Source of the DNA: a bacterium
GTDB lineage: Bacteria; Eremiobacterota; Eremiobacteria; Baltobacterales; Baltobacteraceae
Length of the DNA stretch: 10,105 nucleotides
Reading direction: 5' to 3'
Assembly (NCBI GenBank): GCA_021784715.1
Contig: JAJYHP010000004.1
Location: forward strand, 1-10,105
Under the pieces are notes generated by a model. It was not told the DNA's origin. It saw only the letters and a program-made list of their open reading frames with translations, and did no database searches. A program made the position numbers and the translations under genes. Below are positions 1 to 5,807 of the stretch, piece by piece; within the stretch, counting starts at the first letter, position 1, and every line of letters starts with the position of its first letter.

Positions 1-814
1 AGTGGTTGCGGGTGTGGAGATGCATGTAGGCGGCGTAGATGATCCAGGAAAAGAGCGCTGCGGTCTCCTTCGGATCCCACTGCCAATAGGCGCCCCACGC
101 CTCCTTCGCCCACATCGCGCCGGTGATGATACCGAGCGTGAGCAAGGGGAGACCTACCGCCACGGAGCGATAGACGAGCACGTCGAGCTGCGGAAGGGTC
201 GGCAAGGAAGCGAGCCACCCCGAGATGCCGTCGTTCGGCCCGGCGATCGTCGCGGTGCCTGCTGCCGCTCCCGCGCCGCCGGGTTCGACCGAGGCGGAGA
301 GCATCATCGCGGCGCCCTGACGGCGTTCGACGTAATAGCGAACCAGATAGAGCGCCGAGATCACGAAGGAGACGAGAAAGGCCGCATACGAGGTCACGAC
401 GATCGGCACGTGGACCTTCGCCCAGTACGATTGTAACGACGGCACCGGAGGCATCACGCCCTCGTTCCACGTGACGCCGTAGGTGAGAAACATCGCTGCG
501 AGCGCGAGGACGAAGCCACCCGCGAACCAGAGCCGGTAGCGGAATGCGAAGACCACAAAAATCGCGACCGACATCGCCGAGAAGAGCGAGAGCGAACCGT
601 ACAGGTTCAGCAACGGCCAGATGTGCGATATCTCGTATCGCGCGACCAACTGCGCGAATTGCGCGACCGCGCCGAGGATCGCGAGCGTCGCGCCGAGGTT
701 TCGCAGAAACGGCACGCGCGATAGGAAGAAGCCGAAGAGCGCGAGCGCGCCGACGATATACGAAGCGATCGCGATGACGAGCAGCACCTCGTCGATGGGC
801 ATATTGTGGAACAT
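1..814 (-). CDS. ccsA: Cytochrome c biogenesis protein CcsA/ResC (heme handling), 3' end cut by window edge
   Basis: Multi-pass membrane protein of System II cytochrome c maturation. With ResB it forms the synthetase that moves heme across the membrane and joins it to apocytochrome CxxCH motifs. The 271 visible codons from ATG 814 show several hydrophobic segments (about residues 8-30, 40-58, 76-90, 96-112, 136-157, 212-232). The tryptophan-rich heme-binding WWD signature WAKEAWGAYWQWDPKE is at 235-250. A candidate conserved histidine is H135 (KVHV), and more histidines at 265, 267 and 271 lie in the next helix region. An Ala/Gly-rich loop at about 163-199 is probably variable. An AGGAGG ribosome binding site (825-820), 5 bases before the ATG, lies inside the end of resB, whose stop is one base upstream. 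The C-terminus continues beyond base 1. The family call is very secure; the CcsA/ResC naming follows from the resB neighbour. Confidence 0.96.
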   Translation of the reverse strand, partial: MFHNMPIDEVLLVIAIASYIVGALALFGFFLSRVPFLRNLGATLAILGAVAQFAQLVARYEISHIWPLLNLYGSLSLFSAMSVAIFVVFAFRYRLWFAGGFVLALAAMFLTYGVTWNEGVMPPVPSLQSYWAKVHVPIVVTSYAAFLVSFVISALYLVRYYVERRQGAAMMLSASVEPGGAGAAAGTATIAGPNDGISGWLASLPTLPQLDVLVYRSVAVGLPLLTLGIITGAMWAKEAWGAYWQWDPKETAALFSWIIYAAYMHLHTRNH

Positions 815-815
815 G

Positions 816-2162
816 TCAGCCTCCTGATTGCAGCGAGGTTCGTAAACGCTCGACGAGCGTTCCGAACTCCTCCGCGAAGATATCGTAACCCTTCACCGTC
901 GTGGCGGCCAGGCCAACCGTCGCACCCTCGCCGTGCGGATCGACCCGTACGTAAAAGCGGGCCGGCAAAAAATAGAACGAGATGACGAGCCCGACGAGGA
1001 GCACGAACGCGCCGATGCCGACCAATGCGACCCCGGGATCGTAGCGATATTGGATGCCGGTGAACATGAGGTAGCGCTCCGGGCGCACGCTCCAACCGTC
1101 GCCGACGTCGACGGTGCGATGCATGAGCACGAGCGCGGCGCCTTCGTTCGCGCCGTTGCGAACGAGGGAGAGAGCGACCGCCGGGTTGCCGATGCGCGGA
1201 TCGGGCGAGGGCATTTTCGTCTGCGGGTCCATCGTCGGAACGAATCGCAAAAATTCGATGCTCCGCGAAGTGCCGGGAATTTTTAGCGAATCGCCGGCGT
1301 AGAGCGGTTGCGAGAGCGAGGCGACGCGGCCGTTATGGAGCAGCGCGAACCGCACGGCGAAGCCGTAACTCGATTGGTAGTAGTTCGTGCCGTCGATCGT
1401 GATGGGGTGGTTGACGCGGATGACGTACGGATGCGCGATGCCGTCTTTCCCGCTCGCCGTTACGTGCGAGACGTAATCGATCGGTTGGTAGACGATGCCG
1501 GTTTTGGTGGCGATCGGATCGATGCGATAGCGGAAGCGGTCGAGGTGAATCGTCGCGCCGCTGCGCGGAATCGTCACCGTCTGTCCGGTGAGGATTGCGG
1601 TGTCGCCGGAGAATCCAAACGCCCAGTAGAGCGTCGTGCCCGCGGCGATGATGACGAAGCCGAGGTGCGCGACGAGCACGCCGCGGCGCGCCCAATTCTG
1701 TTTGTCGGCGAAGCTCCATTCGACGCCGCCGAAATCGCGATTGCGCACGAGAAAGCCGCGCTGCGTGAAGAAGCGCTCGACGCTCTCGCGCACGCGCTCG
1801 ACCGGTGCGGCGACCGAGATGGTCGCGTGGAGCGGAATCGCGTCGATTTTGACCGGGCGTAATGCGGGCAAGCGTGCGGGAATGACGCGTTTGAACGTGC
1901 AGACTGCGAGCGACGTGAGGATGAGCGCGATGATGCCGACGTACCACCAGCTGTGGTAGACGTTGTTGAAATCGAGCCGTAAGATGGCGCGCGCGATCGG
2001 CGCGGCGTACGCGGCGTAGTAGGCGCTCGGCGCCTTCCCCTGGTCGACGATGACGCCGATCAGCGTGAGGATTCCCCAGACGACGAAGAGCGAAACGGCA
2101 AAGAGCACGTTTCCGAAGGTTCGGATAAAGTCGGCGTAGAGGTTTCTAACGGTTTCGGTCAT
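816..2162 (-). CDS. resB: Cytochrome c biogenesis protein ResB (Ccs1 family)
   Basis: ResB/Ccs1 partner of CcsA in System II. It takes part in heme delivery and holds apocytochrome c on the outer face of the membrane. The protein is 448 aa from ATG 2162. Transmembrane segments are at about 18-39, 71-91, 161-181 and 377-397, with a large extracytoplasmic domain between the third and fourth, the usual ResB layout. Family hallmarks are H166 in AHLGFV at the start of helix 3 and the block VNHPITIDGTNYYQSSYG at about 250-267. A GTG in frame at 2198 would add 12 residues but overlaps tatC by 29 bases; ATG 2162, 7 bases after the tatC stop, fits better because the first helix then follows directly. 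No strong Shine-Dalgarno is visible, so translation may depend on coupling to tatC. The gene ends one base before ccsA starts. Confidence 0.95.
   Translation of the reverse strand: MTETVRNLYADFIRTFGNVLFAVSLFVVWGILTLIGVIVDQGKAPSAYYAAYAAPIARAILRLDFNNVYHSWWYVGIIALILTSLAVCTFKRVIPARLPALRPVKIDAIPLHATISVAAPVERVRESVERFFTQRGFLVRNRDFGGVEWSFADKQNWARRGVLVAHLGFVIIAAGTTLYWAFGFSGDTAILTGQTVTIPRSGATIHLDRFRYRIDPIATKTGIVYQPIDYVSHVTASGKDGIAHPYVIRVNHPITIDGTNYYQSSYGFAVRFALLHNGRVASLSQPLYAGDSLKIPGTSRSIEFLRFVPTMDPQTKMPSPDPRIGNPAVALSLVRNGANEGAALVLMHRTVDVGDGWSVRPERYLMFTGIQYRYDPGVALVGIGAFVLLVGLVISFYFLPARFYVRVDPHGEGATVGLAATTVKGYDIFAEEFGTLVERLRTSLQSGG
820..825 (-). promoter_or_regulatory. Strong Shine-Dalgarno of ccsA inside the resB 3' end
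   Basis: AGGAGG read on the minus strand, 5 bases before the ATG at 814. It is the best-matched ribosome binding site in the window and overlaps the last codons of resB, whose TGA is at 818-816. This suggests that ccsA is initiated efficiently and independently although it is co-transcribed with resB. Confidence 0.8.
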
Positions 2163-2169
2163 CGGTAGT

Positions 2170-2949
2170 TCACGTGCGACCGTACGCCCCACCGTCACCG
2201 CGACGCCACGACTTCTCCAGCACGACGATCACCCAAATGCTCGCTTCGTAGAGGACGTACATGGGAATCGCGAGGAGGGCCATCGTTACCGGGTTGCCGT
2301 CGGGAGCGGCGATCCCTCCACCGACGAAGAACGCAAAAAGCGCTTGCCGCCGGAAGCGCATGAGCATCGGCGCGTTGACGATTCCTAACCGAGCGAGGGC
2401 TACCAAGACGATCGGCGTCTGAAAAATCAACGCGAAGAGCCCGAGCAGTATGAGAATGAAGCCGAGCGTCTGCGAGAGCCCGAAGGTCGGCGTCGCGACC
2501 TTATCGGTGATGGCGACGAGCGCGGCGACCACGCGCGGTAGCACGATGAAATGCGCGAACGCGAGGCCGAGGAGCGAGAGCGCGAGCGATGGCGCGATAA
2601 ACGCGAAGACCATGCGGCGCGTGCGCGGATGGATCGCCGGCACGACGAACATCCAGATTTCGTAGAGCAGAACCGGCAGCCCGAAGACGATGCCGCCGAC
2701 GATGGAAAACTTAAATTCGGTGAGGATGACGTCGGCCGGGCCGAACGCGTGCAGCGTGATGCCGTGAAAATACGCGCGCACCAGCCACGGGATCGCGTAC
2801 TGCGAAGGCCAGAAAAGCAAGAGCGAGATCGCGCCGACGGCGGCGATCGAAACGAGCAGGCGCGACCGGAGTTCGCGGAGATGCTCGGTGAAGGGCATCT
2901 CCTTGGGATCCCACTCGGGATCGTGCGCCGGTTCCGGCGAGGCGATCAT
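2170..2949 (-). CDS. tatC: Sec-independent translocase protein TatC
   Basis: Core receptor of the twin-arginine translocase, which exports folded proteins across the cytoplasmic membrane. It has 259 aa and the usual six helices, at about 31-50, 80-104, 114-136, 159-176, 177-192 and 222-243. The N-terminal signature TEHLRELRSR (21-30) carries the glutamate equivalent to E. coli E15. YEIWMFVVPAI (96-106) matches the cytoplasmic loop around E. coli F94, and APD (215-217) matches the TPPD block with its conserved aspartate. Two positions are unusual: the residue aligned with E. coli E103 is T110 (codon 2622-2620) and that aligned with E170 is Q177 (codon 2421-2419). The start ATG 2949 lies 21 bases after the tatA stop and has no clear Shine-Dalgarno. 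A later ATG (residue 18) has AAGGAG directly against it, too close to be used. Function is secure at family level. Confidence 0.96.
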   Translation of the reverse strand: MIASPEPAHDPEWDPKEMPFTEHLRELRSRLLVSIAAVGAISLLLFWPSQYAIPWLVRAYFHGITLHAFGPADVILTEFKFSIVGGIVFGLPVLLYEIWMFVVPAIHPRTRRMVFAFIAPSLALSLLGLAFAHFIVLPRVVAALVAITDKVATPTFGLSQTLGFILILLGLFALIFQTPIVLVALARLGIVNAPMLMRFRRQALFAFFVGGGIAAPDGNPVTMALLAIPMYVLYEASIWVIVVLEKSWRRGDGGAYGRT

Positions 2950-2970
2950 CGAGCGCTGCGTCGCAATCGG

Positions 2971-3225
2971 TTACGGCTTGGGTTCGGCGGGGGGCGTCGC
3001 GGCGTCGGCGCTCGCTGCGGCCTCGCTCTTCGCGCGGGCTTCCTCGCGCGCTTTCGCGGCCATTTCATCGGCTTCCATCTGCCCGAGCATGAACTCTTTC
3101 TTCGCTTGCCCGGCGCTGCGCGCGAGCTTCGGGAGCTTGTCGGCGCCGAAGAGCAACGCCCCGAGCGCGACGATTCCGATCAAGATCGGCATGTCGATGA
3201 AGGCGAGGATGGGGTGCAGGTACAT
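2971..3225 (-). CDS. tatA: Sec-independent translocase protein TatA/E
   Basis: Pore or membrane-thinning subunit of the twin-arginine translocase. It has 84 aa: one N-terminal helix (about residues 12-26), the FG hinge at 26-27 followed by ADKLPKLARSAG (28-39), an amphipathic helix running to about residue 60, and a charged, Ala/Pro-rich tail ending in EPKP. This is the classic TatA architecture. The N-terminus before the helix is longer than in E. coli TatA, and D11 is the only acidic residue there. Starting at M12 (3192) would leave only 14 residues before the hinge, too short for the membrane helix, so M1 is preferred. GGAG lies 9 bases before that ATG. It sits 24 bases after hepT and 21 before tatC. 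No TatB is seen here, so this may be a minimal TatA-TatC system with a dual-function TatA, or a tatB may lie elsewhere. Confidence 0.93.
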   Translation of the reverse strand: MYLHPILAFIDMPILIGIVALGALLFGADKLPKLARSAGQAKKEFMLGQMEADEMAAKAREEARAKSEAAASADAATPPAEPKP

Positions 3226-3249
3226 TGGGTGCGGCTCCGTTCTGAGGTG

Positions 3250-4203
3250 TTAGCGCAAAGATTCGACGAGCGCGCGCATTTCCGTGCGTGCCGCCGATGA
3301 AGGGAGGGCGTCGAGTTCGGCCCCGGCGCGGTCGAGCGTCTCGTTGAGGAGCCGCTTGGTCGTTTCCACGCCGCCTTGCTCGCCGATGAGCGCCACGATC
3401 GCCGGAATCTCGGCTTCGCCGTCCGACCCGGCATAGAAACGAGAGATGCGGTCGAAAAAGTCGCGGTCTCCGCGTTCGAGCGCGCAGATCAACGGAATCG
3501 TCATCTTCCGCTCGCGCAGATCGTTGCCGACCGGTTTCCCTATACGCGCCTCGTCGGAGGTCAGATCGAGCAAATCGTCGTTCATTTGAAATGCGATCCC
3601 GTACCAACGGCCGAACGCGCGCAAACGCTCCACGAGTTCGTCGCTTCCGCCCGCCGCGATCGCACCGCAGGCGGCGGAGGCCGCGAAGAGCGATGCGGTC
3701 TTCTTTTCGGCGACTTCGGTATACTGCGCGACGTTGGTGGTGAGATCGCCGAGCGCGCGCAACTGGAGCACTTCGCCGTCGCAGATGTCCGCGAGCGTCG
3801 CCGAGAGAATGTGCGGGATCGGTGCGGCGTAGTTCGCGGTGACGTTCTTGAAGATCCAGGCGAAGAGATAGTCGCCCGCGAGAACGCTGATGCGATTGCC
3901 GTAGTCGACCGCGGTCGCGTTGACGCCGCGACGCAGTTGTGCGTTATCGACGACGTCGTCGTGAATGAGCGTCGCGACGTGAATGAGCTCCATATACGAC
4001 GCGAGATAGAGGTGCGACATCGGATCGCCGCCGCAGGCCTGAGCGGCGAGGAGCGTGATGCGCGGGCGCAGACGCTTTCCACCCGCGGCGAGCATGCGTT
4101 TCACCGCCTCCGTAATCAGCGGGTTGTCGGTGGAAAACGTCGAGCGAAAGAACGTCTCGACGGCGCGGGAGAGCGACGAATCGTCGCGCACGGCGTCGAT
4201 CAT
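3250..4203 (-). CDS. hepT: Long-chain (E)-polyprenyl diphosphate synthase (HepT/IspB type)
   Basis: Condenses isopentenyl diphosphate units onto an allylic primer to make the side chain of the respiratory quinone, here most likely menaquinone given menG upstream. It has 317 aa. Motifs in order are GGKRLRP (41-47, substrate binding), the first Asp-rich motif DDVVD (82-86), EKKTASLF (166-173), and the second Asp-rich motif DDLLD (209-213), followed by GNDLRERKMTIPL. The fifth residue before the first motif is alanine (A77), the small residue typical of long-chain enzymes rather than farnesyl or geranylgeranyl synthases. Its ATG (4203-4201) overlaps the menG TGA as ATGA, so the two are translationally coupled. 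Bacillus has hepS-menG-hepT; no hepS is visible here, so this could be a homodimeric IspB-like enzyme. The exact chain length (C35-C45) cannot be read from sequence. Confidence 0.93.
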   Translation of the reverse strand: MIDAVRDDSSLSRAVETFFRSTFSTDNPLITEAVKRMLAAGGKRLRPRITLLAAQACGGDPMSHLYLASYMELIHVATLIHDDVVDNAQLRRGVNATAVDYGNRISVLAGDYLFAWIFKNVTANYAAPIPHILSATLADICDGEVLQLRALGDLTTNVAQYTEVAEKKTASLFAASAACGAIAAGGSDELVERLRAFGRWYGIAFQMNDDLLDLTSDEARIGKPVGNDLRERKMTIPLICALERGDRDFFDRISRFYAGSDGEAEIPAIVALIGEQGGVETTKRLLNETLDRAGAELDALPSSAARTEMRALVESLR

Positions 4204-4943
4204 CGCGTTCCGTAATGCACGGCGATGGAGCCGCCCATGAGCGCGAGATAACCGGCGTCGCGAAAACCGGCTTGCGTGAAGCGCTCGCGGAGTGCGGGAG
4301 CGTTGGGGTGGTTGACGAGCGATTGCGGAAGGTAGGCGTACGCGCTTTTCGAACCGCCGATCCAGCCGCCCAGCGTCGGGACGACGCCGTAAAAATAAAA
4401 GTCGAACGCGCGCTTCCACAACGGGTTGGGCGCCTTGCTCACGTCGAGATTCACGAAGGGCGCGCCGGGGCGCAGCACGCGACGAATCTCTTGCAGGCCG
4501 CGGTCGAGATCGACGATATTGCGCGAACTAAAACCCATGATCGCGCCGTCGAACGATTCGTCCGGGAACGGCAGCGCGGTGACGTCGCCTTCGAGAAACT
4601 CGGCGCCCTCGATTCCCGCGCGTCGCGCGCGTTCGCGCGCTTGGGCGAGCATCGGCTCGCAGAAATCGATGCCGGTGACGCGAGCCGCACCGTCGTGGCG
4701 GAGCAGGTGAAAACTGAGGTCGCCGGTGCCGCAGCAGAGATCGAGAAGCCGGGCGCCCTTCGCCGGCGCGAGAAGGGCGATCGCCCGGCGCCGCCAGATC
4801 TCGTCGAGCCCGCCGGTGAGGACGCGATTGGCGCGGTCGTAGCGGGGGGCGATCGTCGCGAACATATCGCGCACGAAGGCTCCTTTATCGCCGACGGGGT
4901 TACCGGTGGAAATCTCTGCCATCTCTTCCAGCTTGCTTTCCAA
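4200..4943 (-). CDS. menG: Demethylmenaquinone methyltransferase MenG/UbiE
   Basis: Class I SAM-dependent methyltransferase that methylates demethylmenaquinone at C2 in the last step of menaquinone synthesis. It has 247 aa from a TTG start. Visible are YDRANRVLTGGLDEIWRRR (35-53), the SAM-binding LDLCCGTGD (67-75), GIDFCEPM (91-98), GFSSRNI (137-143, GFGLRN-like in relatives), RRVLRPGAPF (154-163), and YLPQS (204-208) of the second UbiE signature. Start choice: TTG 4943 is 10 bases after a strong AGGAGAGG; the alternative is ATG 4922 (240 aa), which lacks a well-spaced site. The same AGGAGAGG is ideally placed for an out-of-frame ATG at 4947. It is first in an operon menG-hepT-tatA-tatC-resB-ccsA. 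A ubiquinone (UbiE) role cannot be excluded, but System II and the hepT linkage favour menaquinone. Confidence 0.92.
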   Translation of the reverse strand: MESKLEEMAEISTGNPVGDKGAFVRDMFATIAPRYDRANRVLTGGLDEIWRRRAIALLAPAKGARLLDLCCGTGDLSFHLLRHDGAARVTGIDFCEPMLAQARERARRAGIEGAEFLEGDVTALPFPDESFDGAIMGFSSRNIVDLDRGLQEIRRVLRPGAPFVNLDVSKAPNPLWKRAFDFYFYGVVPTLGGWIGGSKSAYAYLPQSLVNHPNAPALRERFTQAGFRDAGYLALMGGSIAVHYGTR

Positions 4944-5006
4944 GCATCCGAGGCCTCTCCTGTGCGCGACTTGTCGCAGCGAACGGTTGGAGTGAACGAT
5001 GCCACG
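4944..5006. promoter_or_regulatory. Divergent intergenic region between menG operon and PLD-like gene
   Basis: About 63 bases between the menG TTG (minus) and the ATG of the PLD-like gene (plus). Both transcripts must start here or inside the opposite gene, since nothing upstream runs in the same direction for either. I could not find a convincing -35/-10 pair on either strand. The region holds the menG Shine-Dalgarno, a short perfect palindrome GCGAC-TT-GTCGC at 4966-4977 that could be an operator, and a GGAG at 4989-4992. In a GC-rich genome a 5-base-arm palindrome can occur by chance. Confidence 0.4.
4954..4961 (-). promoter_or_regulatory. Strong Shine-Dalgarno at the head of the menG operon
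   Basis: AGGAGAGG on the minus strand. It ends 6 bases before an out-of-frame ATG (4947, a 15-codon frame ending at 4900) and 10 bases before the in-frame TTG of menG (4943). It decides between the TTG and the later ATG (4922) as the menG start, but leaves open whether the short frame is translated first. Confidence 0.55.
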
Positions 5007-5807
5007 ATGGTGACCCTCGCCACAACCTCCGAGTTTTTAGCGGCGTTGCAACGCGCCCGGCGCATCGACGTGCGGTCGTATACGCTCGCCCCGGGGGCGG
5101 TCGCCGATGCCCTCGCGGCGGCGGCGCGCCGGGGCGCCGACGTTTCGATCGAGCTCGCAGGGCCGCCCTTCGCGTCGGCGGGACCGGCAGCCGCAAACGC
5201 ACGCACGTTGGCACGCCTGCGCGCGGCGGGGGCGCGCACCGATGAATCCTCCGGGGCCTTTCATGCGAAAATCGCGCGCGTCGACGATGCGCTCTATCTC
5301 GACGACCGGAATTGGAGCGAGCGTGGCGACACGATCCTTCGCCTCCCGGCTACGGAGGGGCCCGCGTTGGTCGCGACGAGCAAGCAACGGGCGATCGCGA
5401 CCGAGGTCGAGCTCGTGGCGAGCGCTCGTAGGGGCGAACGGGTCGAGATCGCGAGCGAGTCTTTCGGCTTCGCATCGCCGCTCTATTCCACGTTGCGACT
5501 GCTTGCCGGGCGCGGCGTCGCCGTGCGCCTCTGCGTCGATCGGGGCGAACTGCACTCCGGCAGCACCGAGGATCGCGCGCTCGCGCGACTCGCGGCGGCG
5601 GGCGTCGAGGTACGCCTCGGTAGTAGCAGCGAGAAATTCGCGATTCGAGGAGCGCGCGTCTGGGTCGGCAGCGCGAATGCGACCTATGCGGCGCCGGGCG
5701 CCACCGATTGGGGGCTAGAAACGCGTTCGTCTGCGGTTCGCGCGCAGCTTCACGCGCGCTTCGAACGCACCTGGGCGCACGCGCGCGCGTACGTTACCGC
5801 GCGCTAA
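5007..5807 (+). CDS. Degenerate phospholipase-D-like domain protein
   Basis: A 266-aa soluble protein without signal peptide or membrane helix, built as two PLD-like halves. First half: HAKIARVDDALYLDDRNW at 86-103 has H86, K88 and D93 of an HxKxxxxD motif, but DDRN replaces the usual GSxN. Second half: EKFAIRGARVWVGSANAT (209-226) has K210 and GSAN, but S208 stands where the second histidine should be and G215 where the aspartate should be. True PLD enzymes use one histidine from each half, so hydrolase activity is doubtful; a nucleic-acid or phospholipid-binding role, or activity with altered chemistry, is possible. It is the only plus-strand gene and converges on tatD with a 14-base overlap. 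Start is uncertain: ATG 5007 has a GGAG 14 bases away, while an in-frame GTG at 4992 would add 5 residues. The family call is fairly secure; function is unknown. Confidence 0.72.
   Translation: MVTLATTSEFLAALQRARRIDVRSYTLAPGAVADALAAAARRGADVSIELAGPPFASAGPAAANARTLARLRAAGARTDESSGAFHAKIARVDDALYLDDRNWSERGDTILRLPATEGPALVATSKQRAIATEVELVASARRGERVEIASESFGFASPLYSTLRLLAGRGVAVRLCVDRGELHSGSTEDRALARLAAAGVEVRLGSSSEKFAIRGARVWVGSANATYAAPGATDWGLETRSSAVRAQLHARFERTWAHARAYVTAR
5781..5804. terminator. GC-only hairpin spanning the convergent stops (possible bidirectional terminator)
   Basis: GCGCGCG (5783-5789) pairs perfectly with CGCGCGC (5798-5804) around an 8-base loop. A slipped form, 7 pairs from 5781-5787 plus an inner GTA/TAC with one bulged base, is also possible. 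It lies exactly where the plus-strand PLD-like gene (TAA 5805-5807) and minus-strand tatD (TAA 5796-5794) end. Neither strand has a T-run after the stem, so it is not a classic intrinsic terminator; it may slow polymerase, protect 3' ends, or simply reflect coding sequence. Confidence 0.35.

Noticed and set aside
2..436. Plus-strand open frame at the left edge
   Set aside because: It is antisense to ccsA, whose WWD motif lies in exactly this stretch on the minus strand.
1333..1947. Minus-strand Arg/His-rich open frame inside resB
   Set aside because: A frame-shifted shadow of resB with no sequence complexity expected of a real protein; the ResB frame carries the conserved blocks.
2163..2198. 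GTG start for resB adding 12 residues
   Set aside because: It overlaps tatC by 29 bases and the added residues do not resemble ResB; ATG 2162 is closer to the first helix.
2551..3300. Plus-strand open frame of 249 codons across tatC and tatA
   Set aside because: It is an Arg/Glu/Asp-rich antisense shadow typical of GC-rich genes; the minus strand carries unmistakable TatA and TatC.
4204..4419. In-frame upstream extension of the polyprenyl synthase into menG (389 residues)
   Set aside because: The extra residues are Arg-rich and lack family similarity; ATG 4203 overlaps the menG stop as ATGA and gives the normal length.
4215..5006. Long open frame on the plus strand running from 4215 into the PLD-like gene, which would make a 530-residue protein
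   Set aside because: The first 264 residues are antisense to menG, which has clear methyltransferase motifs, and have no recognisable domain. The PLD-like similarity only begins after about 5007.
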